Assembly: GCF_002220095.1 (NCBI RefSeq)
Contig: NZ_CP022372.1
Span: 4,126,501-4,190,500 of the forward strand
From: Bosea sp. AS-1
GTDB taxonomy: Bacteria; Pseudomonadota; Alphaproteobacteria; Rhizobiales; Beijerinckiaceae
DNA: 64,000 nucleotides
Direction: 5' to 3'
Each line of letters starts with the position of its first letter. Position 1 is the first letter of the stretch. The position numbers and the translations under genes were made by a program. Of this stretch, positions 9,024-21,408 are shown piece by piece. The notes under the pieces are model-generated. The model was given only the letters and a program-made list of their open reading frames with translations, had not been told where the DNA came from and did not search any database.

Positions 9024-9048
9024 CCCCGGCTTCGCGCCGGGGTTTTTT
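9024..9048 (+). terminator. Rho-independent terminator
   Basis: CCCCGGC-TTCGC-GCCGGGG followed directly by six T residues, 56 bases after the stop of the secreted repeat protein. Confidence 0.92.
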
Positions 9049-9083
9049 CTTGCCGGGATCAAGGGAAACCGGCCCTCGCGCTC

Positions 9084-9350
9084 TCAGAAGTAGCGTTCGC
9101 CGAGCAGGAGGACGCAAACACCGGTAACGAAGGCGAGGAAGCGGGCGGGCATGCCGACCAGCGTGCCGGGCGAGCGCCCGGCAGCGTAGCCGACCAGCAA
9201 TTCCGTGAGGCCAAGCCCCAGCAGCACGATGACGAAAGGCGGAAAGGCCCCGTCGCGGACGACAAGGCCGGCCTTCGCGGCAAAGGCGACGATGGCGCCG
9301 AGAATGGCGCCCAACGCGACGAAAAGGAGTTCGTTCCGCGACAGGCGCAT
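9084..9350 (-). CDS. Small membrane protein of unknown function
   Basis: An 88-residue protein with three hydrophobic segments (about 7-26, 37-57 and 65-83) and a short basic N terminus, MRLSRNELL. It begins 8 bases after the infA stop in the same direction and is probably cotranscribed with it. No family is recognised. Confidence 0.65.
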   Translation of the reverse strand: MRLSRNELLFVALGAILGAIVAFAAKAGLVVRDGAFPPFVIVLLGLGLTELLVGYAAGRSPGTLVGMPARFLAFVTGVCVLLLGERYF

Positions 9351-9358
9351 CGCTGCGA

Positions 9359-9628
9359 TCAGCGGCGGCGGAAGTTCTGACGCGGCGGGCCGCCGGGGGC
9401 CGGGCCGGCCGTCTTCTGGCGGAAGTTGATGCGGCCGCGATCGAGATCGTAAGGCGACATCTCGACGATGACGCGGTCGCCCGCGATCGTGCGGATGCGG
9501 TTCTTCTTCATCTTGCCGGCCGCATAGGCCAGGATCACGTGGTCGTTGTCGAGCTTGACCCGGTAGTTGCCGTCCGGGAGCACCTCGACCACGGTGCCGT
9601 CGAATTCAAGCAGTTCTTCTTTCGCCAT
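9359..9628 (-). CDS. infA: Translation initiation factor IF-1
   Basis: An 89-residue S1/OB-fold protein that binds the ribosomal A site during initiation. The body contains [46 protein letters not shown] and RGRINFR, the usual IF-1 landmarks. The last 17 residues ([14 protein letters not shown] end) extend past the usual 72-residue length, as in some Rhizobiales copies. It lies downstream of the DEAD-box helicase in the same direction, with a 78-base gap, and a small membrane-protein gene follows. Confidence 0.95.
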   Translation of the reverse strand: MAKEELLEFDGTVVEVLPDGNYRVKLDNDHVILAYAAGKMKKNRIRTIAGDRVIVEMSPYDLDRGRINFRQKTAGPAPGGPPRQNFRRR

Positions 9629-9706
9629 CTGTCGTCCTTCGTGAGCCCTTTGGCGCGGAGGCGGGCCTTCATGGGAGAGGCCCGCCCTGTTCTGACCGAT
9701 CGCGCG

Positions 9707-11218
<1,512 letters not shown>

Positions 11219-11272
11219 GTGGTTTCGGCTGCGCCGCCGGCCCGTACCCGGCCTGGATATCAAAGAATCGGT

Positions 11273-11307
11273 CTTGCCGGCGAACCGCTAGCCACAGCGC
11301 CGGCAAG
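11273..11307. terminator. Hairpin between cold-shock gene and helicase gene
   Basis: CTTGCCGGCG and CGCCGGCAAG form a perfect 10-bp stem with a 15-base loop in the leader of the helicase gene, about 50 bases after the cold-shock stop codon. No U-run follows on the minus strand. It could end the cold-shock transcript or be a structured leader controlling the helicase. Confidence 0.45.
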
Positions 11308-11356
11308 TTTGTCGTAGAACCGGGCGGCCATGGGCACACCCGGTCGATGGGCTATA

Positions 11357-11566
11357 TCACTCGGCGACGAGGTTGCCGGCCGAGGTCTTGCCGGTCTTGC
11401 GGTCGGCGACCATCTCGAAGGAGACGACCTGGCCTTCGCGCAGCTCGCGCAGGCCAGCGCGCTCGACGGCGGAGATGTGGACGAAAACGTCCTGGCCGCC
11501 GTTCTCAGGGGTGATGAAGCCGTAGCCCTTGGTGGCGTTGAACCACTTCACGGTGCCCTTGTTCAT
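11357..11566 (-). CDS. cspA: Cold-shock protein (CspA family)
   Basis: A 69-residue single OB-fold nucleic-acid chaperone. RNP1 (KGYGFITPE) and RNP2 (DVFVHISAV) are intact and the length is standard. It sits upstream of the DEAD-box helicase gene in the same orientation, a pairing that fits cold adaptation because both resolve RNA structure. The 276-base gap upstream gives room for the long 5' leader typical of csp mRNAs; I see no recognisable RNA motif in it. Confidence 0.93.
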   Translation of the reverse strand: MNKGTVKWFNATKGYGFITPENGGQDVFVHISAVERAGLRELREGQVVSFEMVADRKTGKTSAGNLVAE

Positions 11567-11842
11567 GGCAATAGTCCTTGCATTCAGATCCCGCGTCTAT
11601 CGTGATGACACAACGGGACGCGCGGACGCCTCGCCATGGCCTTGTAGCGATGTGTGGTGGATCTGATTCATGCCCACAAGCCGGAGGAACCAGCAAGCGG
11701 AGGAGTGGCCAGAACCCGGCCGCATCTCGTCTTACATCGGTGTGGGTAGCACAAAATGCAAGGAGGGTCCAGTTTGCCTCCCGCAAGCGGCCGGAACACC
11801 CGGCGAGAGCGGGTGTTGGACTGGCAGAAGGAGGGTCGGACC

Positions 11843-12337
11843 ATGCCGGTGACACTCAGGAGCTCCTGCCGCTGCGAGGCGGTTCGCTTCTCGGTCGAGA
11901 GCCATGCTCCCGTCCCCTATCAGCTCTGCTACTGCTCGATCTGCCGCAAGACGGCCGGGGGCGGCGGCTTCGCGATCAACCTGTCCGCCGTGGCCGCGAC
12001 CTTGAACGTCACGGGTGACGAATCCATCGGCCGCTTCAACGCCGAAATCTGCGACGATGGCGGCCATTGCGAACGATCGCAGGCACAGCGCCGCTTCTGT
12101 ACCCGCTGCGGAGCGGCCCTTTGGCTGTTCGATCCGCGGTGGCCGGAGCTGCTGCACCCCTTCGCCTCGGCTATCGACAGCGACCTGCCGCCGCCCCCCG
12201 AGAAGACGCACATCATGCTGCGCTTCAAGGCCAGTTGGGTCGAGCCGGCAATCGGGCCGAGCGACCAGAGCTTCGAGGAGTATCCCGAGGAATCGATCGA
12301 GGACTGGCACCGCAGGCACGGCCTATGGGTCGACTGA
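11843..12337 (+). CDS. GFA-family (CENP-V/glutathione-dependent formaldehyde-activating-like) protein
   Basis: A 164-residue zinc protein of the GFA superfamily. Zinc-binding cysteines are seen in SCRCEAVRFSV (CxC), CYCSICRKTAG (CxxC) and RRFCTRCGAALW (CxxC), the family pattern. ATG at 11843 has a strong ribosome site AAGGAGGG; an upstream extension from 11756 is unlikely. Family members are annotated for glutathione-formaldehyde chemistry, but most have no proven activity. It is convergent with the HAD phosphatase gene, separated by a short GC-rich hairpin (12347-12361). Confidence 0.85.
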   Translation: MPVTLRSSCRCEAVRFSVESHAPVPYQLCYCSICRKTAGGGGFAINLSAVAATLNVTGDESIGRFNAEICDDGGHCERSQAQRRFCTRCGAALWLFDPRWPELLHPFASAIDSDLPPPPEKTHIMLRFKASWVEPAIGPSDQSFEEYPEESIEDWHRRHGLWVD

Positions 12338-12362
12338 GCACCCGCGCCGGGCGACGCCCGGG

Positions 12363-13064
12363 CTACCGGACGAGCTGCCCGACAAGGCCCCGCAAAGGAC
12401 CGAGATCCGGTATGGCGCGATAGCGCGCGTGCCCGGTCGGCTCCTCGGCATGTTCCAGCACCCAGGTCAGGGCGTGCGGGACATGAACCGCCCACGAGCC
12501 CGCCTCCAGCGCCGGCAGGATATCCGATCTCAGCGAATTTCCGACCATCATCGCCTGCCCTGCCCCATCGCCGTGGCGGGCGAAGATGCGTTCATAGGTG
12601 GCGGGCTTCTTGTCACTCACGATCTCGACCGCATGAAAGAAGTCGCCGAGGCCGGACTGGGCCAGCTTGCGCTCCTGGTCGAAGAGATCGCCCTTGGTGA
12701 TCAGCACCAGCCGATAATCGCTGGAGAGCGCCTCGAGCGTCTCATGGACATGCGGCAAGGTCTCGACCGGATGGGCCGCCATCTCGCGGCCGGCGGCGAG
12801 GATCTCGCCGATCACGGCCGCCGGCACCTGCCCCTTGGTGATCTCGATCGCCGTCTCGATCATCGAGAGCACGAAACCCTTGATGCCGAAACCATAGAAG
12901 CCGAGGTTGCGCTTCTCCGCCTCGAGCAGGCGCCCCGAAATCTCGGCCGCCTCGCCATGCGCGCCGAGCAGCGCGACGAAACGATCCTCCGTCATCCGGA
13001 AGAACTGCTCGTTCTGCCAGAGCGTGTCGTCGGCATCGAAGCCGATGGTGGTGAGGTGCGGCAT
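12363..13064 (-). CDS. HAD-superfamily hydrolase
   Basis: A 233-residue phosphatase-type protein. Motif I is GFDADDTLWQNE (nucleophile Asp in DxD), motif II is LVLITKGD, motif III is the Lys in SDKKPATYE, and motif IV is MVGNSLRSDILPALEAG. The insertion between motif I and II is a helical cap (C1 type). ATG at 13064 is chosen because it starts just before the conserved strand. It is 14 bases downstream of the CoxII-like gene stop and may be cotranscribed with it and ppdK. Substrate unknown. Confidence 0.88.
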   Translation of the reverse strand: MPHLTTIGFDADDTLWQNEQFFRMTEDRFVALLGAHGEAAEISGRLLEAEKRNLGFYGFGIKGFVLSMIETAIEITKGQVPAAVIGEILAAGREMAAHPVETLPHVHETLEALSSDYRLVLITKGDLFDQERKLAQSGLGDFFHAVEIVSDKKPATYERIFARHGDGAGQAMMVGNSLRSDILPALEAGSWAVHVPHALTWVLEHAEEPTGHARYRAIPDLGPLRGLVGQLVR

Positions 13065-13078
13065 GGCTCGCAATGCCC

Positions 13079-13633
13079 TCAGCCCGAGGCGAAACAGGAA
13101 GGGGGCAGCGCTTGCCCCTCCCATTCGGCATAGGCGTCGCTCGACAGCACCCGGACCGTCACAGGTATCTCGTCGGTGCCGGGCGACGCGGCCTGATCAC
13201 CGACCTCTCCCGGTGGCAACTTGATGATGGCTTCCTCGATCCGCCCGGGAATCCCGCTCAAGTCCAGACCGAATTGCGGCAGCCGCCATGGGCGGATCTT
13301 GTCGCCCGCCGTCACCAGCAGGCGCACCGGCGTATCGGCCGGGAGCACCAGCGTTCCGTTCACGACACAATCGTCGTCGGAGCCCGCCCCTCCCGGCTGG
13401 AGGTAATCGTAACGCCAGCCTTGCGGCGTGCCGGTCGCGAGGATGCGGCGCGACGGCTCCGGCTCTTGCGGATTGCTTTGCACGAGCAACTCCAGCGCCT
13501 CGCGGCAAGGCTTCTGCATCGCGGCAGGCTGCCCGCTGCAAAGATCGGGCGTCTGCGCCACCGATGGGGCGGCAGAACCGCAGACCAAGGCGAGCAGCAA
13601 CCCGCCGAAGCTGGTGAGCCGCCCACCCGTCAC
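13079..13633 (-). CDS. Secreted protein resembling a CuA-less cytochrome oxidase subunit II domain
   Basis: A 184-residue exported protein with a signal peptide (1-26, ending SVAQ). The body follows the periplasmic cupredoxin domain of cytochrome c oxidase subunit II: ATGTPQGWRYDYLQPG (66-81) corresponds to the family's VTGxQWxWxYDYP; LVLPADTPVRLLVTAGDKI (95-113) to the LxLPxxxPVRLLxTSxDVIHSF strand; FGLDLSGIPGRIEEA (121-135) to VKxDAxPGR; and EIPVTVRVLSSDAYAEW (155-171) to MPIxVEVVSxxxFxxW. The first His ligand is Arg114, and the Cys-x3-Cys/His/Met loop is gone. It cannot bind CuA as known. It lies three bases after the ppdK stop region reading in the same direction. Function unknown; the homology is my reading. 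Confidence 0.7.
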   Translation of the reverse strand: MTGGRLTSFGGLLLALVCGSAAPSVAQTPDLCSGQPAAMQKPCREALELLVQSNPQEPEPSRRILATGTPQGWRYDYLQPGGAGSDDDCVVNGTLVLPADTPVRLLVTAGDKIRPWRLPQFGLDLSGIPGRIEEAIIKLPPGEVGDQAASPGTDEIPVTVRVLSSDAYAEWEGQALPPSCFASG

Positions 13634-13636
13634 GGC

Positions 13637-16321
<2,685 letters not shown>

Positions 16322-16504
16322 CACTTAAACCTCTTCGTTTGCGGCCGGACGTCAACAACGCCTCGGCAATGCGAAAGTTTCGTGTGCGAGCCGCCGATGC
16401 CCTATGGGCAGCGGCGGCGGGATGAGGCGGTCATGCCCAAAACGACATGAACAATCAATGAGCAGGTGCAACAAACTTCCCGCAGCTGCACAAGCGGCGA
16501 CGCT

Positions 16505-17002
16505 TCATTTCGTGGCCCGCTCGCGCGCTGCGCGCGGCCAGCGCAGGGGCCAGGCGACGATGCGTTCAGTTACCTCGTCATCCGGCACCTCGTCCTCATT
16601 GGCGAAGACACGGCCGCGCACGGAAATTCCGGCCGCGACGACGGTTTCCGGATCGCCCGAAACGAGCGGGTGCCACCAGGGCAGGTCCTTGCCCTCGGCG
16701 ACCAGGCGATAGGCGCAGGTCGGCGGCAGCCAGGGCAGCGTACGCACCTCCTGCGGCGTCAGCGTGACGCAATCGGGAACCTCGCGCGAGCGGTTCGCAT
16801 AGTCGCGGCAGCGGCAGGTTCCGGCGTCGAACAGGCGGCAGCCGACATCGGTGGCGAAGAGGCGGCCGGTATCCTCATCCTCGAGCTTGACGAGGCAGCA
16901 GCGCCCGCAGCCGTCGCAGAGCGACTCCCACTGCGTGGCATCCATCGCCTCCAGCGGCGTGGTCCGCCAGAACGGCTCGCTTGTGGCGGTTTTCGACGTC
17001 AT
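16505..17002 (-). CDS. YcgN-family cysteine cluster protein (UPF0260)
   Basis: A 165-residue protein with the family's cysteine signature: [32 protein letters not shown] and PDCVTLTP, followed by [25 protein letters not shown]. The first cluster resembles a Fe-S or zinc-binding CxxCxxCC motif. ATG at 17002 is chosen over 17062 because the added 20 residues are unconserved. Biochemical function is unproven. It is upstream of ppdK in the same direction but separated by about 180 bases. Confidence 0.88.
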   Translation of the reverse strand: MTSKTATSEPFWRTTPLEAMDATQWESLCDGCGRCCLVKLEDEDTGRLFATDVGCRLFDAGTCRCRDYANRSREVPDCVTLTPQEVRTLPWLPPTCAYRLVAEGKDLPWWHPLVSGDPETVVAAGISVRGRVFANEDEVPDDEVTERIVAWPLRWPRAARERATK

Positions 17003-17244
17003 GGCAGGCTTATGCGCCGATGTGCCCCAAGATGGAAGAGGAGCCCATCGAGGGGCGGCCATGTGCCAGTCCGGGACAGGCTTTCTGGCGCGCGTCCTGC
17101 ACTTCGGAAAGAATTCTGCTCATGCTGCCCTTATCGCAGCGCGCGTCGTGATTATGTGTCCAGTCCTGGACGCTCTCCTGTTGCCAAGGCGGCGATCGCG
17201 CGGCAGGACTGTGTCGGGGGCCATTCGGGAAGCCTGGAACGGCC

Positions 17245-19464
17245 ATGGAGTTCAGGAAGGCAGGCTGGAGAACGCGGCTGAAGCGCTATGCGCTCGCTGC
17301 CGATTCATGGCTGGATGCCGGTCTGTGGGGCGCAGGGCGCCGGGCCGGCGAGATCTATGAGCGCATCCGCAGCCACGCCGACCGCCTGACCGTTACCGGC
17401 CCCAAACGCATCGCGGCCGAATTCGCCAGCGAAGGGCTGAACATCGGCATCGTCGGCGCACTCTTCCTGCTGATGCTGTCGCTCCCGGCCTTTCGGATCG
17501 GCAATGAGGAGGCGCTGAAAAGCCAGGTCCTCGCCGTCTCCTTCCTCGATCGCTACGGCAACCCGATCGGCCACCGCGGCGCACGGCACGACGACTCGCT
17601 GAAGCTCGAGGAAATGCCGGATCATCTGCTGAAAGCGGTGATCGCGACCGAGGATCGGCGCTTCTACGACCATTTCGGCATCGACCTGATCGGCACCTTC
17701 CGAGCCGTCACAGTGAATGCGCGCGCCTCCGGCGTGGTCCAGGGCGGCTCGTCGCTGACGCAGCAGCTCGCCAAGAACCTGTTCCTGTCCAACGAACGCT
17801 CGCTCGACCGCAAGATCAAGGAAGCCTTCCTGGCGCTCTGGCTGGAAGCCCGGCTGAGCAAGAACGAGATCCTCAAGCTCTATCTAGACCGTGCCTATAT
17901 GGGCGGCGGCACCTTCGGCGTCGCGGCGGCGGCGGAATACTACTTCGGCAAGTCGGTGAAGGACGTCTCGCTGGCCGAGGCGGCGATGCTCGCCGGCCTG
18001 TTCAAGGCGCCGACGAAATACGCCCCGCACGTCAACCTGCCGGCTGCCCGTGCCCGGGCCAACGACGTGCTCAACGCCATGGTCGATGCCGGCTTCATGA
18101 CTGCCGGCCAGGTCGACAGCGCCAAGCGCAACCCGGCGACGCCGGTCGATCGCAAGCGCGATTCCAGCCCCGACTACTATCTCGACTGGGCCTTCGACCA
18201 GGTGAAGGAGCTGGCCGAGGAAGGCAAGCTCGGCTCCGACCGCGTGCTCACCGTCAAGACGCCACATGACGCCGCGATCCAGGAGCGCGCCGACGAGGCT
18301 GTCGAAGCGATCCTGCGCCAGCACGGGCCAGCTTATCGCGTGAAGCAGGCGGCGACGGTGGTGATGGATCCCGACGGCGCCGTGCGCGCCATCGTCGGTG
18401 GGCGCGACTATGGCGCGAGCCAGTTCAACCGCGCGACGGCGAGCCTGCGCCAGCCCGGTTCCTCCTTCAAACCCTATGTCTATGCGACGGCGCTGTCCGC
18501 CGGGCTCTACAAGCCGAATACGATCGTCACTGACCGGCCTGTCTGCATCGGCAACTGGTGCCCGAAGAATTACGGCGGCTCGTTCTCGGGCTCGATGCCG
18601 CTCTATGTGGCGCTGGCGAAGTCGATCAACTCGATCCCGGTGCAGATGTCGATCGCGATCGGCCGTGCCACCGGCGAGACGCATGAGGCCCGCGCGGCCG
18701 CGATCGGCCGCAAGAAGATCGTCGCGATGGGTCATGCGATGGGGCTGACGACGCCGCTGACCGACACGGTCTCGCTGCCGATCGGCGCGGCGGAGGTGAC
18801 CGTGATCGACCAGGCCGCCGGCTATGCCGTCTTCGCCAATGGCGGCAAGCGCGCGAAGCCCTATGCCGCGATCGACATCTACAACTCGCAGGGCGAGCTG
18901 ATCTACAACCATGATCGCAACGAGCCCGAGCCGCAGCAGGTCCTGACGACGCAGGTCGTCCAGGACATGAACTTCATGCTCTCCAAGGTGCCGACCGAAG
19001 GCACTGGCCGGCGCGCCGCGCTCGACGGGGTGGTGGGCGCTGGCAAGAGCGGCACGACCAACGGCTACAAGGATGCCTGGTATGTCGGCTACACCGGCAA
19101 CCTCGTCGAGGCGGTCTGGTTCGGCAACGACGATTCTTCCGAGACGGCGAACCTGACCGGCGGATCGCTGCCGGCGATGACCTTCAAGGAGATCATGCAG
19201 TTCGCCCATCAGGGGCTGGAGCTGAAGCCGATCCCGGGCGTGCCGGTCGATCCGAAGGCTGCCACCGTCGCGAAGGCGAATGGCGCGACGCGCGATCCGC
19301 TCGGCGCCGGCACGCCGGGCGCCGGCCATATGCCGCGGCAATCCTTCGAGGTGCTGTCCGCCGTCGGCTCGATGTTCAAGACGATCGAGCCGTCGCGCAG
19401 CGCCGCCCGACCGGTGCAGGTCGGCATCCGCGAGGTCTCCGGGCTGGAGACCCGGCTGCGCTGA
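17245..19464 (+). CDS. Class A penicillin-binding protein (transglycosylase-transpeptidase)
   Basis: Bifunctional peptidoglycan synthase anchored in the inner membrane, 739 residues. An N-terminal cytoplasmic stretch (1-65) and one membrane segment (about 67-85) precede the GT51 domain, with ATEDRRFYDHFGIDLIG (catalytic Glu), GGSSLTQQLAKNLFL, LRxD-type KEAFLALWLE and YLDRAYMGGG. The transpeptidase domain has RQPGSSFKPYVYA (catalytic Ser in SxxK), SINSIPVQ (SxN) and GKSGTTNGYKDAW (KTG-like box). The C-terminal about 60 residues are disordered. It lacks the OB insert of long PBP1a, so it is a PBP1A-family member of the PbpC/Pbp1-like short group. Confidence 0.93.
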   Translation: MEFRKAGWRTRLKRYALAADSWLDAGLWGAGRRAGEIYERIRSHADRLTVTGPKRIAAEFASEGLNIGIVGALFLLMLSLPAFRIGNEEALKSQVLAVSFLDRYGNPIGHRGARHDDSLKLEEMPDHLLKAVIATEDRRFYDHFGIDLIGTFRAVTVNARASGVVQGGSSLTQQLAKNLFLSNERSLDRKIKEAFLALWLEARLSKNEILKLYLDRAYMGGGTFGVAAAAEYYFGKSVKDVSLAEAAMLAGLFKAPTKYAPHVNLPAARARANDVLNAMVDAGFMTAGQVDSAKRNPATPVDRKRDSSPDYYLDWAFDQVKELAEEGKLGSDRVLTVKTPHDAAIQERADEAVEAILRQHGPAYRVKQAATVVMDPDGAVRAIVGGRDYGASQFNRATASLRQPGSSFKPYVYATALSAGLYKPNTIVTDRPVCIGNWCPKNYGGSFSGSMPLYVALAKSINSIPVQMSIAIGRATGETHEARAAAIGRKKIVAMGHAMGLTTPLTDTVSLPIGAAEVTVIDQAAGYAVFANGGKRAKPYAAIDIYNSQGELIYNHDRNEPEPQQVLTTQVVQDMNFMLSKVPTEGTGRRAALDGVVGAGKSGTTNGYKDAWYVGYTGNLVEAVWFGNDDSSETANLTGGSLPAMTFKEIMQFAHQGLELKPIPGVPVDPKAATVAKANGATRDPLGAGTPGAGHMPRQSFEVLSAVGSMFKTIEPSRSAARPVQVGIREVSGLETRLR

Positions 19465-19571
19465 CGGTTGGTCGATGTCTCGGTTTGAATGTCGGCGGTG
19501 GGGTGGTTGGCTGACCGCCTCCTTCTAGCGACTCGATCGCGTAATGGGCACAGGATGCATGCCGCCGCGCA

Positions 19572-20000
19572 TCAGTTGATGATTTCACCTCGTTCGTCTG
19601 AGCGCAGTGCTGTCAGCCGTTCTCTCCACACCTGTAGTGCTTCGGGCGTCAACCTGGTCCAATCTGTGATTTCGCCGGTGACCTTGAGCGGTGCGCTGCT
19701 GCGATACGACCGAGTGGGGTTGCCGGGAAACTTCTTGTCGGTCACGTTCGGGTCGTTCTCGAATGTCCCGGTCGGCTCTACGACATAAACACGCGGGACT
19801 GCGCGGCCTTCGGTGAGTTCCGCCGCGATTTCAGCGGCAAGCCCGGCACCGTCCACAATGGCAGTGAAGTAGATGTGGTTCATCACCACTTCAGGACGAT
19901 AGTTCGACCGGTATCCTGCGATGAGGAAATCACCCACGCGCAAATCCGCGATTGTGCCGTGAAAAAACGGTCCCTCGTCCAGCACCCCGGTCATCGTCAT
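19572..20000 (-). CDS. arr: Rifamycin ADP-ribosyltransferase (Arr)
   Basis: Transfers ADP-ribose from NAD+ to the C23 hydroxyl of rifamycins, inactivating them. The 142-residue protein is full length for the family and shows GPFFHGTIADLRVGDFL, NHIYFTA, VYVVEPTGTFENDPN and KKFPGNPTRSYRS. The three residues implicated in catalysis in the mycobacterial enzyme line up as His14, Tyr44 and Asp83. The gene stands alone between the PBP gene and the DUF1214 gene, and both flanks are short and non-coding. Its base composition looks less GC-rich than its neighbours, which suggests acquisition, though arr genes are also resident in many environmental bacteria. Confidence 0.93.
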   Translation of the reverse strand: MTMTGVLDEGPFFHGTIADLRVGDFLIAGYRSNYRPEVVMNHIYFTAIVDGAGLAAEIAAELTEGRAVPRVYVVEPTGTFENDPNVTDKKFPGNPTRSYRSSAPLKVTGEITDWTRLTPEALQVWRERLTALRSDERGEIIN

Positions 20001-20167
20001 CGTCCTTATCTTGTGAGTCTGCTTTTAGTCGATGAGCTAAAGGTGCCAACGTCCACGGCGGGCTGAAACCCAAAACTCAAGCCGAGACACAGCCGGCGGT
20101 TGACGGCCCGGGGCGTCGAGGTTCAACTCCGGCGGACTGCGACGCAGCACAGGCGCGGAAGGACAGC

Positions 20168-20743
20168 GTGCGGATTCTCGATCTCGCCTACATCCTCGGG
20201 CTCGGGGCCGGCCTCGGGCTGGTCTCGGCCCATTGGGCGGTCGCCGGCCGGCCATTGGTGGGCAAGGTCGAGGTCGGCTCCTGGATGGCCTGGCCCGGCA
20301 GTGGCAGTCGCGATGTCGACCCCTATATGCGGGCCTATCTGGCGCGCGGCGTCCATCTGCCGCTGGGCGCCGGCGAAGGGCTGGAACTGATCGCCGAACG
20401 CAGCGACGACGGCGCGCCGCTCGATGGGCGCTGCCGCTATCGGCTGAGCGGCACCGTGCCGACGACACGTGGCTGGACGCTCGGCGTCACGGACGGCGCA
20501 GGCCGCCCCTTCCGCCTGCCGCTCGAGCGGGCGAGCTTCACCGATGCGGAGATCGTGCGCGGCGAGGATGGCCGGCTCTCGATTGTCGCTGCGGCAGCGC
20601 CGCAGGCCGGCAACTGGCTACCCCTGCCCGCTGGCGGCCGATTCCAGTTCCGTTTGCGCCTCTACGATACGCCGGTCTCCAGCCAGACCGGAGAGACGCG
20701 GGCGGCGAATCTGCCGCAAATCGCGCGCATCGATTGCCGATGA
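20168..20743 (+). CDS. DUF1214 protein, membrane-anchored
   Basis: A 191-residue protein with one N-terminal hydrophobic segment (about 5-25) and a DUF1214 domain. The family end is recognisable as GNWLPLPAGGRFQFRLRLYDTP. GTG at 20168 is preceded by GGAAGGA. Its TGA overlaps the ATG of the DUF1254 gene (ATGA), so the two are translationally coupled. DUF1214 and DUF1254 often occur in one longer polypeptide in other bacteria; here they are separate, with the order reversed. Function unknown, periplasmic location inferred from the anchor. Confidence 0.85.
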   Translation: MRILDLAYILGLGAGLGLVSAHWAVAGRPLVGKVEVGSWMAWPGSGSRDVDPYMRAYLARGVHLPLGAGEGLELIAERSDDGAPLDGRCRYRLSGTVPTTRGWTLGVTDGAGRPFRLPLERASFTDAEIVRGEDGRLSIVAAAAPQAGNWLPLPAGGRFQFRLRLYDTPVSSQTGETRAANLPQIARIDCR

Positions 20744-21390
20744 GCGCGATCGACCACGACACGGCGCCGCTTTCGCCGAAAGCACCCCTGCCCGTTCCAA
20801 CGCGCCGGAGCTGGTCGCAGCGATTGCGCTCCGCCGCCGTGCGGCTCGCGATGACGACGCTCGCCGGGCTCATGCTCGCCGCGATCGTGCATATCGCCAC
20901 GGTCCTGCTGGTCCCGACGCTGTCGCTGCGCGATGCGGCGCATGCCTATCGCCAGCTCGGCGCCGCGGGACATGCGGAGCTCGTACCGCTGCCAACGCGC
21001 GCAGCGGAAGCGTCCGCCTTGCAGGAGGCCGATCCGAATGCGGTGACAGCGGTGTGCAGCTACGATCTCTCCACCGGCCCGATGCGGGTCGTCGCCCGGA
21101 CCGGGACTTTGCCGCTCGGACTTACGCTGCAGCGGCAGGGCGGCGGCGTGATCTACGCCATCACCGACAGGGCGGCGATCCGTGGTGTGCTGGAATTCCT
21201 CGTTCTGACGGAAGCGCAATACGACGAGCGTGTCGCCAATGACGAAGAGGGCGAAACGAGCCGCGAGCTGCGCGTGGTGTCCGACACCGAGCGTGGCCTC
21301 ATCGTCGCGCGCGTGCTCGCCAAGCGCCCCTCCGATCGGGGCGATGCGGAAGCGCTCGCCACCGGCGTCCAATGCGGTCCGGCGAGCTGA
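20740..21390 (+). CDS. DUF1254 protein, membrane-anchored
   Basis: A 216-residue protein. A charged, proline-rich N terminus is followed by a membrane segment (about 36-58) and a domain with the DUF1254 features AHAYRQLGAAG, VTAVCSYDLSTGPMRVVAR, VIYAITDRAAIRG and EFLVLTEAQ. The start ATG overlaps the upstream stop (ATGA), which fixes the frame. Together with the DUF1214 partner it probably forms one envelope unit. Function unknown. Confidence 0.85.
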   Translation: MSAIDHDTAPLSPKAPLPVPTRRSWSQRLRSAAVRLAMTTLAGLMLAAIVHIATVLLVPTLSLRDAAHAYRQLGAAGHAELVPLPTRAAEASALQEADPNAVTAVCSYDLSTGPMRVVARTGTLPLGLTLQRQGGGVIYAITDRAAIRGVLEFLVLTEAQYDERVANDEEGETSRELRVVSDTERGLIVARVLAKRPSDRGDAEALATGVQCGPAS

Positions 21391-21408
21391 GCCTTTCCCG
21401 TCGACGGA

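Noticed and set aside
17158..17171. GTCCAG-TC-CTGGAC palindrome between the YcgN-type and PBP genes
   Set aside because: GC-rich, short and without a matching regulator; could be chance.
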